Numbered from the stretch's first letter, positions 26,162-35,345 are shown. The stretch is 64,000 bases of DNA from CAZBLK01 sp964492715 (GCA_964492715.1 CAZBLK010000001.1:140092-204091); one strand, 5' to 3'. The notes: generated by a model not told the origin, from the sequence alone. A program made the numbers and translations.

Positions 26162-29095
26162 ATGGAGCTTGATTTAAAGCTTGGCAGGCATTTTACACAG
26201 GAGCTTGAAGGCTCGAACAAAAGCGTTTACGACCTTTTTAACTGGAAAAGCGTAGACGTTTTACTTACAAACTATTCTACTGGGGAAGTCATTACCGACA
26301 TGAAAGGGCTTGAATTTCCAGAAGGATATTCACAAAGTGCTTGCGACATTATAGCATCAAAGTATTTTAGGAAAAAAGGCATACCAAACGAGAGAGGGCA
26401 GGAATATTCAATGCGTCAGCTTGCCGACAGGCTAGTTGGCTTTTGGGTTTCAGCTCTTTGCGACGAAGGCGTAATTTCAAAGGAGCAGTCGCAAGTTGTT
26501 TATGACGAGCTTGTTTATATGCTTTTGTCACAAATTTTTGCACCAAACAGCCCACAGTGGTTTAACACAGGGCTTAAACATGCTTATGACATTACAGGCA
26601 GGGCACAGGGTCATTTTTATTTTGACGAAGAAAAAGGCGAAGTTGTAAAAGCGGAGGATGCTTATACAAGAACCCAAGGCTCGGCTTGCTTTATTATTTC
26701 TGTAATAGATTCGCTTTTAGGTGAAAAGTCGTTGACAGACCAAATAACGACAGAAACGCTTTTGTTTAAGTACGGTTCTGGCGTTGGAACAAACTGGTCT
26801 ACAATTCGTGCGAAAAATGAGTATCTTTCGGGCGGCGGAAAGTCTTCCGGGCTTTTAAGCTTTTTAAAGGTATCCGACAGAAACGCTGGCGCAATTAAAT
26901 CTGGCGGAACGACAAGGCGTGCCGCAAAGATGAACATATTAAACTTAGACCACCCTGAAATTCTTGACTACATACAGTGGAAGTCAATTGAGGAAGACAA
27001 AGTTGTTGCTTTGGGAAAAATGGGCTTCAGCACTTCAATTGACGGTGAAGCATACGAAACAGTTTCGGGGCAAAACGCAAACAACTCTGTTCGTATTCCA
27101 GACAGCTTTATGCGTGAATTGGGTAAAGAAAACGCAAAATGGCAAACAAAGGGCAGAGTAGACGGAAAACTTGATAAGGAAGTTTTTGTTTCGGAAATTT
27201 GGGACAAGCTTGGCTACAGTGCGTGGCGCTGTGGCGACCCTGGCGTTCAATTTGACGACATAATTAACGCATGGCACACTTGCCCAAGTGGTGAGGATGG
27301 CGTTTACAACGCACCTCACAACAGAATAAATGCATCAAACCCTTGTTCTGAATATATGTTTTTGGACGACACAGCTTGCAACCTCGCAAGCATTAATATT
27401 GCAAAGTTTTATGACGAAGAAAACGGTAAGTTTGATATAGATGGTTACTTGCACTCGATAATGTTAATTCAGCTTGTGCTTGAAGCAACAATTCACTGGG
27501 GGCAATTCCCAACAAAGGACATTGCTAGAAAGTCGTATTTGTTTAGGACAACGGGGCTTGGGCTTACAAACCTTGGCATGTTGTTTATGCTTATGGCTGT
27601 TCCTTATGATTCGGAAGAAGCAAGAAACACCGCTGCCGCACTTACAAGCATTATGACAGGGTATTCTTACTACACCTCGGCATTAATGGCGGAAAAGGTT
27701 GGGGCGTTTAAATGCTACGACGCAAACCGTGAACACATGCTTAGAGTAATTAGAAACCATGCAAAGGCCGCTAAAACAAGTGGTTACGTAGGCGGTTTTG
27801 AAAACATTGGCTACAACCCAGTTTGCATAGACCACGACGTTTTAAAAGAGCTTGGGTTTGGCAGTGTGTCGGAAGCTGTTTCTAAAGTTTGGAAAAAGAC
27901 AATTAGAAAAGGCGAGGCAGTAGGCTTTAGAAACGCACAAGTAAGCGTGCTTGCACCAACAGGAACAATTGCGTTTGCTATGGACTGTGCAACAACGTCA
28001 TCAGAACCATTTTTCAGCCATGTAGCTTTTAAAAAGCTTGTCGGCGGCGGCTTTATGCAAATTGTAAACCCTGCAATTCCTGCTGCGCTTAAAAAGCTTG
28101 GATACAGCGAAGCGAAAATTAAAGCTATAACAGAGTATGTAATGTCTAAAGACGAAAACGGAATGATTTTAGACGGCAAAATCGAAGGTGCGCCAGAGCT
28201 TGACGAAAAGCATTACAGCGTTTTTGACACAGCAGGCAAGTGCGGAACAGGGCACAGGTACATTTCGCCAGAAGGTCATGTAAAGATGATGGCAGCACTT
28301 ACACCCCATGTTACAGGTGCTATTAGCAAAACTGTAAACCTGCCAAAAGAAGCGACGGTTGAAGACGTTCAAAACATTTACAAGCTTTCGTGGGAGCTTG
28401 GTGTAAAGGCGATTGCGCTTTATCGTGACGGCTGTAAGGCAAGCCAGCCAATGAACAGCGCAAAAGAATCATTTAACGAAAAGCCTATCAGTGATTACAC
28501 TTATAACGAACTTATAGATTATGTAAAGACTAAAAGGACTGTGTACAAGCCTATTCGTGTAAAGCCTTCGGGCATTAGAACTGCAAGGGTACACGAGGCG
28601 GCTATTGACGGCTTAAAGCTTTATGTTACAACTTCGTTTTACGAAGACGGGCGGCTTGGGGAAATTTACGTTTCGTCAGGGCGTCAAGGCTCACTTACTA
28701 AGGGGCTTTTGGACAGCCTTTCAACTACTATTTCGGAAATGCTTCAATATGGTGTGCCACCACAAGACATTGCAAAAATGTACCGTGGACAAAAATATGA
28801 GCCAAGCGGTTATGTTTCTGGGCACCCGTACATTAAGTATGTTGACTCTATTTCCGACTTGATAAGCAAAATAATTGACATTGAAATGGGTAACTATTCG
28901 TTTTGCCAAGTGAAGCCAGAAGAATATGCTGAAACTAGCCTTGCACTTGAAGCACAGGAAGTTATTGGCAAAACTTATTCTGCGGCAGACTTTTTGCATG
29001 GCGAGCTTTGCCCAAACTGCAAAAGCCATAAAATGGTAAAAAATGGAACCTGCAAAGTCTGTACAGAGTGCGGCTCTACAACTGGGTGCAGTTAA
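26162..29095 (+). CDS. nrdJ: Adenosylcobalamin-dependent ribonucleotide reductase (class II) NrdJ
   Basis: Reduces ribonucleotides to deoxyribonucleotides using a B12-generated thiyl radical, which does not need oxygen. The 977-aa protein has the catalytic barrel with the N-x-C-x-E triad in NPCSEYMFLDD, the TQGSACFI segment near the start of the barrel (first redox Cys) and VLAPTGTIAFAMD. The C-terminal domain ends with a zinc-ribbon/redox tail: CPNCKSHKMV, CKVCTECG and a terminal GCS. ATG with AAGGAGG upstream. No other reductase class is in the window. A bidirectional terminator separates it from flagellin. Confidence 0.95.
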   Translation: MELDLKLGRHFTQELEGSNKSVYDLFNWKSVDVLLTNYSTGEVITDMKGLEFPEGYSQSACDIIASKYFRKKGIPNERGQEYSMRQLADRLVGFWVSALCDEGVISKEQSQVVYDELVYMLLSQIFAPNSPQWFNTGLKHAYDITGRAQGHFYFDEEKGEVVKAEDAYTRTQGSACFIISVIDSLLGEKSLTDQITTETLLFKYGSGVGTNWSTIRAKNEYLSGGGKSSGLLSFLKVSDRNAGAIKSGGTTRRAAKMNILNLDHPEILDYIQWKSIEEDKVVALGKMGFSTSIDGEAYETVSGQNANNSVRIPDSFMRELGKENAKWQTKGRVDGKLDKEVFVSEIWDKLGYSAWRCGDPGVQFDDIINAWHTCPSGEDGVYNAPHNRINASNPCSEYMFLDDTACNLASINIAKFYDEENGKFDIDGYLHSIMLIQLVLEATIHWGQFPTKDIARKSYLFRTTGLGLTNLGMLFMLMAVPYDSEEARNTAAALTSIMTGYSYYTSALMAEKVGAFKCYDANREHMLRVIRNHAKAAKTSGYVGGFENIGYNPVCIDHDVLKELGFGSVSEAVSKVWKKTIRKGEAVGFRNAQVSVLAPTGTIAFAMDCATTSSEPFFSHVAFKKLVGGGFMQIVNPAIPAALKKLGYSEAKIKAITEYVMSKDENGMILDGKIEGAPELDEKHYSVFDTAGKCGTGHRYISPEGHVKMMAALTPHVTGAISKTVNLPKEATVEDVQNIYKLSWELGVKAIALYRDGCKASQPMNSAKESFNEKPISDYTYNELIDYVKTKRTVYKPIRVKPSGIRTARVHEAAIDGLKLYVTTSFYEDGRLGEIYVSSGRQGSLTKGLLDSLSTTISEMLQYGVPPQDIAKMYRGQKYEPSGYVSGHPYIKYVDSISDLISKIIDIEMGNYSFCQVKPEEYAETSLALEAQEVIGKTYSAADFLHGELCPNCKSHKMVKNGTCKVCTECGSTTGCS

Positions 29096-29110
29096 AAAAG
29101 AAATAAAAAA

Positions 29111-29146
29111 TCCCCTCGCTGGAAATAGCGAGGGGAAAATTTTTTA
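29111..29146. terminator. Bidirectional terminator between nrdJ and flagellin
   Basis: Ten-bp perfect stem (TCCCCTCGCT at 29111-29120, complement at 29127-29136) with a 6-base loop, T-rich on the + side and preceded by A6, which is a T run on the minus strand. Confidence 0.9.
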
Positions 29147-29153
29147 AAATTTA

Positions 29154-29936
29154 TTATGCAAGCAAAGTAGGTGCTACGGACCTACGTGCAACAGCGTTGT
29201 CTTGCTCTTTTCTTTGCATCATAATTTGGAACTGCTCCATAAGCCTGTTTTTGCTAACATCAGAAACAGATTTTGCAATGTCAGTGTCTTGTATTCTGCT
29301 TCTTGAAGCAGCAAGGTTTAGTGAAGAAATTGCATTGCTGTTAATTGTGTGCTGAAAAGTGTTTGAAAGCGCACCCAATTCAGAACGAGCAGAAGTAACC
29401 TTTTCAAGTGCCATGTCAAGCTGTGACATATCAAAGTTTTGTTTTGTTACGTCATAATTTTCAATGCCAAGGGCCTGCAATGAAACGTTTGGAATTGAAA
29501 CGTTTACGCCTGTGCCGTTCGGCTGTGAAGCCGTGTTTTTGTTTGCAAAGCTGCCTGTCAAAAGCTTTTGTCCGTTAAACTCGGTGTTTTTTACAACGTC
29601 AGAAATGCTTCCTTTAATTTGGTTTATTTCTTCTTGGATAATCTTTCTGTCGCTTTCAGAAAGTGTTCCGTTTGCAGCTTGCACAGAAAGCTCACGCATA
29701 CGCTGCATTCCTTCGCTAACGTTTGAAAGCCCACTTTCAGCAGTGCGGACAAGGTTGTTCATGTCCTCTGTGTTTTTAATACCTTGCTCATAGCCTCTAA
29801 CTTGTGATGTAAGCTTTTCAGCAATTGCAAGACCAGCGGCATCATTTGCTGCTGTATTTATTCTATTACCAGTAGATATTTTAAGCATAGAGTCCTGCAT
29901 TTTGTTTGTGGCGATGGAGCTAATTGTCATACTCAT
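29154..29936 (-). CDS. Flagellin, short form (D0/D1 only)
   Basis: Structural subunit of the flagellar filament, 260 aa. N-terminal helices (GNRINTAANDAAGLAIAEKL) and the D1 segment MQRMRELSVQAANGT are well conserved; the latter corresponds to the TLR5-recognised region of flagellins. A short central part (about 125-165) replaces the variable domains. The C-terminal helix starts normally (SRIQDTDIAKSVSDVSKNRL) but ends MMQRKEQDNAVARRS with a VAPTLLA tail instead of the usual Ala/Gln-rich polymerisation end. The N-terminal D0 helix is a few residues shorter than standard. It is a lone gene with a sigma-A-like promoter; no flagellar operon is near. Confidence 0.9.
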   Translation of the reverse strand: MSMTISSIATNKMQDSMLKISTGNRINTAANDAAGLAIAEKLTSQVRGYEQGIKNTEDMNNLVRTAESGLSNVSEGMQRMRELSVQAANGTLSESDRKIIQEEINQIKGSISDVVKNTEFNGQKLLTGSFANKNTASQPNGTGVNVSIPNVSLQALGIENYDVTKQNFDMSQLDMALEKVTSARSELGALSNTFQHTINSNAISSLNLAASRSRIQDTDIAKSVSDVSKNRLMEQFQIMMQRKEQDNAVARRSVAPTLLA

Positions 29937-29992
29937 AAAATCACCCCTAATTGTTTTTAAAACAAGAAAAACAAGTACAATGGTACACTTAT

Positions 29993-30020
29993 ATTATATA
30001 CAATTGCGCAAAAAAATCAA
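29993..30020 (-). promoter_or_regulatory. Flagellin promoter
   Basis: On the minus strand TTGATT (30015-30020) and TATAAT (29993-29998), spacer 16. I did not find the sigma-D (FliA) type TAAA-N15-GCCGATAT arrangement. Confidence 0.6.
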
Positions 30021-30121
30021 GAAAAATTAATGCCAGTGCAGTCTAAAGTTAAGCTTTTTTTAAAATTAAAATATAACAATTTTTGAGAACTTTTTTGTTA
30101 CTTTGTTACAAAGCAATTTCC

Positions 30122-30150
30122 TTGACAATTTTCCGAAACAATATTAATAT
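30122..30150 (+). promoter_or_regulatory. Promoter of the glycine cleavage operon
   Basis: Perfect TTGACA (30122-30127) and TAATAT (30145-30150) with 17 bp between. A CodY-box-like sequence (11 of 15 positions, 30127-30141) overlaps the spacer. Confidence 0.65.
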
Positions 30151-30156
30151 TACTGT

Positions 30157-30310
30157 GTAAACAAATGTTTATAAAGCTTGTTTAAGAAATTTAGCATAAA
30201 GTACAACAAAAACCGTTTTGGGTTGTGCTAATTGCTGTATTATTTGGCGAAAAGCAGGGTGTATTGATTGCTCAATATGCTCTTTTTTAATCTGGTTAAA
30301 TAAATATCAA
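30157..30310 (+). promoter_or_regulatory. Structured leader of gcvT with internal terminator-like hairpin
   Basis: About 150 nt of leader. A first hairpin pairs AGTACAAC with GTTGTGCT near 30200-30229. A second (30256-30267 with 30272-30283, loop TTGC at 30268-30271) has about 12 pairs, three of them wobble, and runs into a T-rich tract, which is an intrinsic terminator shape ahead of the ribosome site. No glycine riboswitch core is visible. Confidence 0.5.
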
Positions 30311-30324
30311 AAGGAGGTTTGCAA

Positions 30325-31413
30325 ATGGAGAAAAAAACTCCTCTGTATGACAGCCATGTTTTAAGTGGCGGAAAGCTTGTTCCTTTTGCTGGCTATATAC
30401 TGCCAATTCAGTATAAAGCAGGCGTAATAGCCGAGCATATGGCTGTCAGAACAAAGGTGGGCATTTTTGACGTGTCGCACATGGGTGAAATTGTTGTAAG
30501 CGGAAAAGATGCTGTTGAAAACGTTCAATTGTTTGTTACAAACGATTGTGCTGTAATGAAAGTTGGGCAAGTAAAGTACACAACTATGTGCAACGAAAAC
30601 GGTGGAATTGTTGACGACCTTTTAGTGTACCGTTTGGGTGACGAAAAGTTTTTGCTAGTAGTAAACGCATCAAACAAGGACAAAGATTTTGAGTTCATAA
30701 ATAAGCACAAATTTGGGGAAGTTAATATAGAAGATATTTCAGAAAAAACAGCACAAATTGCACTTCAAGGCCCAAAGGCCGTTGAGGTTTTGCAAAAGCT
30801 TACTGATGAAGAAAACATTCCTAAAAAGTATTACACATTTTTAGAGGACAGAAACGTTTCTGGAATAAACTGTTTAGTTTCAAACACAGGCTATACAGGT
30901 GAGGGCGGCTTTGAGTTTTACTTTGACAGCAATGACGCACCTAAAATGTGGGAATTGCTTCTTGAAGCTGGCGAAGAATTTGGCTTAATTCCTTGTGGTT
31001 TGGGCGCAAGGGATACTTTGCGTTTTGAAGCAGGTATGCCGCTTTACGGACACGAAATGAATGACGAAATTACTCCGCTTGAAGCCGATTTAAGCTTTTG
31101 CGTTAAAATGAAAAAGGAAAATTTTATCGGCAAGCAAGCACTCATTGAAAAAGGCGAGCTTACAAGAAAGCGTGTAGGGCTTAAAATTACAAGCAAAGGA
31201 ATTGCACGTGAAAACTGTGAAGTTTATGTGGGTGAGCAAAAAGTTGGTTTTACAACTACAGGCACAATGAGCCCTTATTTTGGGTACCCAATTGCAATGG
31301 CTTTAATTGATATTGAACACACGCAAGTTGGAACTGCTGTTGAAGTTTTGGTTAGAGGTAAAAGGCTTTCGGCAGAAGTAGTTCCGCTTCCTTTTTATAA
31401 AAAATCGTATTGA
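30325..31413 (+). CDS. gcvT: Glycine cleavage system T protein (aminomethyltransferase)
   Basis: Transfers the methylene group from the aminomethyl-lipoyl H protein to tetrahydrofolate and releases ammonia. The 362-aa protein shows the family signatures DVSHMGEIVVSG, NGGIVDDLLVYR, TGYTGEGGFEFY and GLGARDTLRFEAGMPLYG. The ATG at 30325 has AAGGAGG upstream; an in-frame TTG two codons earlier is too close to it. First gene of a four-gene operon. The L protein (lipoamide dehydrogenase) is not in the window. Confidence 0.97.
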   Translation: MEKKTPLYDSHVLSGGKLVPFAGYILPIQYKAGVIAEHMAVRTKVGIFDVSHMGEIVVSGKDAVENVQLFVTNDCAVMKVGQVKYTTMCNENGGIVDDLLVYRLGDEKFLLVVNASNKDKDFEFINKHKFGEVNIEDISEKTAQIALQGPKAVEVLQKLTDEENIPKKYYTFLEDRNVSGINCLVSNTGYTGEGGFEFYFDSNDAPKMWELLLEAGEEFGLIPCGLGARDTLRFEAGMPLYGHEMNDEITPLEADLSFCVKMKKENFIGKQALIEKGELTRKRVGLKITSKGIARENCEVYVGEQKVGFTTTGTMSPYFGYPIAMALIDIEHTQVGTAVEVLVRGKRLSAEVVPLPFYKKSY

Positions 31414-31450
31414 TTTTATAAAATATATTATTTTCAAGGGGGAAACATAA

Positions 31451-31831
31451 ATGAATATTCCACAAAATTTAATGTATACACAATCACACGAATGGGTTAA
31501 GTTTACTAGCGAAACTACAGCAGTTGTTGGGCTTACAGACCATGCACAAGACGAGCTTGGCGACATCGTTTACATTAGCCTTCCAGAGGTTGGCGACGAA
31601 GTTACACAAGGCGAATCTGTAGCAGATGTAGAGTCTGTTAAGGCGGTTTCTGACATTTACAGCCCATTTACTGGTGTAGTAGAAAAAGTTAATGAAGATG
31701 TAACAGACAGCCCAGAGCTAATAAACCAATCCGCTTACGACGCTTGGCTTATGGAAATTAAAGATATTACAGACAAAGAAACTTTATTAACCGCAGAGGA
31801 GTATGAAAAGTTCATTTCAGAGGAGGCATAA
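31451..31831 (+). CDS. gcvH: Glycine cleavage system H protein (lipoyl carrier)
   Basis: Small lipoyl-bearing shuttle between the P, T and L proteins, 126 aa. Lipoyl-lysine is K64 in ESVKAVSDIYSPF. Ribosome site AAGGGGG. It lies 37 bp after gcvT and two bases before gcvPA. Confidence 0.97.
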   Translation: MNIPQNLMYTQSHEWVKFTSETTAVVGLTDHAQDELGDIVYISLPEVGDEVTQGESVADVESVKAVSDIYSPFTGVVEKVNEDVTDSPELINQSAYDAWLMEIKDITDKETLLTAEEYEKFISEEA

Positions 31832-31833
31832 GG

Positions 31834-33177
31834 TTGGGCACATACATTCCAAACACAGAGCATGAAATTAATGAAATGCTCAAAACACTTGGACTTCAAA
31901 GTATTGATGAGCTTTTTAAAGACGTTCCAAAAGAAGTGCGTTTGAAAGAACCTCTTAACATTCCAGAAGGGCTTTCGGAATTTGCCGTTCGTGAAAAAAT
32001 GGAAGGGCTTGCGGCTAAAAACGTTGTGTTTAAAAGCATTTTCAGGGGGGCAGGGGCGTACCACCACTACATTCCTTCTATTGTTAAGTACATTCCTGCA
32101 AAAGAGGAATTTTTAACTGCCTATACACCTTATCAAGCTGAAATGAGCCAAGGCATTTTGCAGTCTATTTTCGAGTTTCAAACTATGGTTTGCGAGCTTA
32201 CAGGAATGGACGCAGCAAACGCTTCGGTTTATGACGGCTGTACTGCTGCTGCGGAAGCTGTTATGATGTGCAAAGAGCGTGGGCGCAGTAAGGCTGTAAT
32301 GTTTGACAACGTAAGCCTACATACGATTGAAACTGTAAAAACGTATTGCGAGGCGCAAGGTGTAGAAGTTGTTGTTTTAAAGTCAAGGGAAGGGCTTGTT
32401 GACATTGAAGCGTTAAAGGCCGAAATGGATAGCAAAACTGCTTGCTTTTATTTGCAGCAGCCAAACTTTTACGGCTTGCTTGAAAGTGCAGAAGCACTAA
32501 AAGAAATTGAAGCTGTCGTTCATGGCGGCGGCGCAAAATATATAATGGGTGTATACCCTGTTTCTTTGGGTGTTTTAAAAACACCTGCTGAATGCGGCGC
32601 AGACATTGCTGTCGGTGACGGCCAGCCTTTTGGTTTGCCGCTTTCTTTCGGTGGGCCTTATTTGGGCTTTATGGCTTGCAAAACAAAGCTTGTTCGCCAG
32701 CTTCCAGGAAGAATTGTCGGCGAAACAACAGACATTGAAGGGAAGCGTGCGTTTGTTCTTACGCTTCAAGCACGTGAACAGCACATTCGCCGCGAAAAGG
32801 CTTCTAGCAGTATCTGCTCAAACCATGCGCTTTGTGCGTTGACTGCTTCTGTGTATTTAAGCACAGTAGGTAAAGAAGGTTTAAAGGAAGTTGCAACACA
32901 GTGCTATTCAAAAGCAAAATATGCCGCAGAAAAAATTTGCAACGTAAAGGGCTTTGAAATGCGCTTTAAAGGTGAATATTTCAACGAGTTTGTAACAACT
33001 TGCGAAGTTGGTACAGACAAAGTTTTAAATAAGCTTCAAGAAAACGGAATTTTGGGCGGATATCCGCTTGAGGGTGAGCATTACGGCGGTTGTATTTTGT
33101 GGTGCGTTACAGAAATGAACAGCAAAGAGGAAATTGACAAGCTTGTTTCAATTTTGGAGGAGGTGACAGGCGCATGA
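31834..33177 (+). CDS. gcvPA: Glycine dehydrogenase (decarboxylating) subunit 1
   Basis: N-terminal half of the two-subunit P protein, which decarboxylates glycine with PLP. 447 aa, the normal size for GcvPA. Signatures YIPNTEHEINEMLKTLG at the N-terminus, YTPYQAEMSQGILQSIFEFQ and SNHALCALTASVYLS. The start is TTG, with AGAGGAGG six bases upstream inside the end of gcvH. The gene overlaps gcvPB by four bases (ATGA). Confidence 0.96.
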   Translation: MGTYIPNTEHEINEMLKTLGLQSIDELFKDVPKEVRLKEPLNIPEGLSEFAVREKMEGLAAKNVVFKSIFRGAGAYHHYIPSIVKYIPAKEEFLTAYTPYQAEMSQGILQSIFEFQTMVCELTGMDAANASVYDGCTAAAEAVMMCKERGRSKAVMFDNVSLHTIETVKTYCEAQGVEVVVLKSREGLVDIEALKAEMDSKTACFYLQQPNFYGLLESAEALKEIEAVVHGGGAKYIMGVYPVSLGVLKTPAECGADIAVGDGQPFGLPLSFGGPYLGFMACKTKLVRQLPGRIVGETTDIEGKRAFVLTLQAREQHIRREKASSSICSNHALCALTASVYLSTVGKEGLKEVATQCYSKAKYAAEKICNVKGFEMRFKGEYFNEFVTTCEVGTDKVLNKLQENGILGGYPLEGEHYGGCILWCVTEMNSKEEIDKLVSILEEVTGA

Positions 33178-34613
33178 GCTTAATTTTTGAAAAGAGTAGG
33201 GAAGGCAGAGGAAACAGCGTTCTTCCAAAGTGCGACGTGCCTGTCGTTTTACCGCCAACAGATATGCTCCGTGAAAATGCCACAAGGCTACCAGAAATTG
33301 CAGAAACTGACATTTCAAGGCATTACACTGAATTAGCAAAAAAAGCACACGGTGTAAACAATGGCTTTTACCCTCTTGGCTCTTGCACAATGAAATATAA
33401 CCCAAGAATTAATGAGGAAATGGCTGGGCTGAAAGGTTTTTCTGGAATACACCCGCTTCAGCCAGAAAGCACTGTAAAAGGTTGCTTAGAAGTTTTCAGC
33501 CTTGCAGAAAAATATTTGTGTGAAGTTACAGGAATGGACAATATGACGTTTCAGCCTGCGGCAGGCGCACACGGTGAGTACACTGGCTTGCTTTTAATTA
33601 AAGCGTACCATCAGTCAAAAGGTGATACAAAACGCACACAAATTATTGTGCCAGACTCAGCGCACGGAACTAACCCTGCTTCTGCAACAATGGCTGGGTT
33701 TGACGTTGTGTCTGTTCCTTCAAATGCCAAAGGCGGCGTTGACATTGAAAAGCTTAAAGCTGCTGTGTCTGACAAAACGGCTGGGCTTATGCTTACAAAC
33801 CCAAGTACACTTGGGCTTTTTGAAAAAAATATTTTGGAAATTACAAAAATTATCCATGATGCAGGCGGCTTTGTGTACTATGACGGCGCAAACCTAAACG
33901 CTATAATGGGTATTGTACGCCCAGGTGACATGGGCTTTGACGTAATTCATTTGAACTTGCACAAAACGTTTTCAACTCCGCATGGTGGCGGTGGCCCCGG
34001 AAGCGGCCCTGTTGGCTGTAAATCTATTCTTGCGCCGTTTTTGCCAAAGCCTTATGTTAAGGAAGACAACAACGGTGAACTGAAACTTTCTTACGACTTA
34101 CCGCAAAGCATTGGGCGTGTAAGAGGTTTTTATGGAAACTTCCTAGTTGTTGTCCGTGCGTTAACTTACATTTTGCAAAACGGAGGAAACGGTCTTAAAC
34201 AAGTTTCTGAAAATGCGGTGCTTAATGCAAACTATTTGATGAGCAAGTTAAGTGATTTGTATGACGTTGCTTACAGCGGAACTTGTATGCACGAGTTTGT
34301 CCTTACTATGGAAAAGGTGAAGCGTGAAAAAGGTGTTTCAGCTTTGGACTTGGCAAAGTCTTTAATTGATAACGGTATTCACCCACCTACAATGTACTTT
34401 CCGCTTATCGTAAGCGAAGCACTTATGCTTGAGCCAACAGAAACTGAGTCAAGGGAAAACCTTGATTCTGCTGCTGAAATTTTCAGAGCAATGTATGAAA
34501 AGGTGTCATCAGACCCTCAAGCAATGCACGATGCGCCTGTTACAACACCAGTACGCAGGCTTGACGAAGTTAAGGCGGCAAGGCAGCCAAAGCTTAGGTA
34601 TGTGTTTGAATAA
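33174..34613 (+). CDS. gcvPB: Glycine dehydrogenase (decarboxylating) subunit 2
   Basis: C-terminal, PLP-carrying half of the P protein, 479 aa. Schiff-base lysine is K264 in HLNLHKTFSTPHGGGGPG. YPLGSCTMKYNPRINE and DSAHGTNPASA are family signatures. Translation is coupled to gcvPA by the ATGA overlap. A strong hairpin ends the operon. Confidence 0.97.
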   Translation: MSLIFEKSREGRGNSVLPKCDVPVVLPPTDMLRENATRLPEIAETDISRHYTELAKKAHGVNNGFYPLGSCTMKYNPRINEEMAGLKGFSGIHPLQPESTVKGCLEVFSLAEKYLCEVTGMDNMTFQPAAGAHGEYTGLLLIKAYHQSKGDTKRTQIIVPDSAHGTNPASATMAGFDVVSVPSNAKGGVDIEKLKAAVSDKTAGLMLTNPSTLGLFEKNILEITKIIHDAGGFVYYDGANLNAIMGIVRPGDMGFDVIHLNLHKTFSTPHGGGGPGSGPVGCKSILAPFLPKPYVKEDNNGELKLSYDLPQSIGRVRGFYGNFLVVVRALTYILQNGGNGLKQVSENAVLNANYLMSKLSDLYDVAYSGTCMHEFVLTMEKVKREKGVSALDLAKSLIDNGIHPPTMYFPLIVSEALMLEPTETESRENLDSAAEIFRAMYEKVSSDPQAMHDAPVTTPVRRLDEVKAARQPKLRYVFE

Positions 34614-34620
34614 TTAGGGC

Positions 34621-34657
34621 AAAAAGCTTCCCCTGTCGATGGCAGGGGAAGCTTTTT
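34621..34657. terminator. Bidirectional terminator between gcvPB and msrA
   Basis: Perfect 15-bp stem, AAAAAGCTTCCCCTG (34621-34635) with its complement at 34643-34657. A and T ends give a T run on either strand. Genes on both sides converge here. Confidence 0.92.
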
Positions 34658-34658
34658 G

Positions 34659-35180
34659 CTAACCATTATAAACTGCACTTCTAGCTTTTTCAAACTCATG
34701 GTTACCAATATGGCAATACCCATTTGGGTTTTTATCAAGGTAAGCTTGATGATATTCTTCGGCAGCATAATAATTTTCAAGCGGTTTAACTTCGATTGCA
34801 ATAGGTTTGTCGAACTTCTCTTGAAGCTTTGCAATAGACTTTTCTATAACCTCTCTGTCTGATTCATCGGTGTAATAAACACCTGTTCGGTATTGCGTGC
34901 CCACATCTCCGCCTTGGCGGTTTACGGAAGTTGGGTCAATTATTTCATAGTATAAATCCAAAATGAAAGGAAGGCTAACCTTTTCTGTGTCATAAACAAC
35001 TTTAACTGCTTCGGCGTGTCCTGTGCCGTTGTTGCAAACTTCTTTGTATGTTGGGTTTTCAGTCTTTCCGTTGGCGTAACCTACGTTTGTTTCAATTACG
35101 CCATTTATACAGCCAAAATATTTTTCTGTGCCCCAAAAGCAGCCGCCAGCAATGTAAATTTCTTTTATTGTCGTTGTCAT
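34659..35180 (-). CDS. msrA: Peptide methionine sulfoxide reductase MsrA
   Basis: Repairs the S form of methionine sulfoxide, 173 aa. Catalytic cysteine C14 in AGGCFWGTEKYFG. The other expected motifs, EVCNNGTGHAEAV, DPTSVNRQGGDVGTQYRTG and EYHQAYLDKNPNGYCHI, are present. ATG with GGAGG upstream. No MsrB domain is fused or adjacent. A family 2 inverted-repeat element starts just upstream. Confidence 0.97.
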   Translation of the reverse strand: MTTTIKEIYIAGGCFWGTEKYFGCINGVIETNVGYANGKTENPTYKEVCNNGTGHAEAVKVVYDTEKVSLPFILDLYYEIIDPTSVNRQGGDVGTQYRTGVYYTDESDREVIEKSIAKLQEKFDKPIAIEVKPLENYYAAEEYHQAYLDKNPNGYCHIGNHEFEKARSAVYNG

Positions 35181-35213
35181 ATAAACCTCCGATGATGTTT
35201 TTATTATTGCAAT

Positions 35214-35308
35214 ATAGCAATTCCATTTTTAATCGACATTGTCTATCGGTCAAATCGACAAACGGACAAGTTCTGCCAATATGATTAAAAACTGGAACTG
35301 CTATATAT
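35214..35308. repeat. Inverted-repeat element, family 2
   Basis: About 95 bp. The left arm begins ATATAGCAATTCCATTTTT and the right arm is its imperfect complement (AAAAACTGGAACTGCTATAT). A second copy of the left arm, in reverse orientation, occurs at 39833-39876. It lies between divergent msrA and the AGE-family gene and contains no reading frame of note. Confidence 0.7.
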
Positions 35309-35345
35309 AGAACATATTATAGTTATTTATGAATAAAATGTAAAC

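Noticed and set aside
29937..30020. Sigma-D (FliA) promoter for flagellin
   Set aside because: No TAAA/GCCGATAT pair at proper spacing was found; a sigma-A-like promoter fits better.
30001..30324. Possible glycine riboswitch upstream of gcvT
   Set aside because: The tandem aptamer core expected for glycine riboswitches is not recognisable; only generic hairpins are seen.
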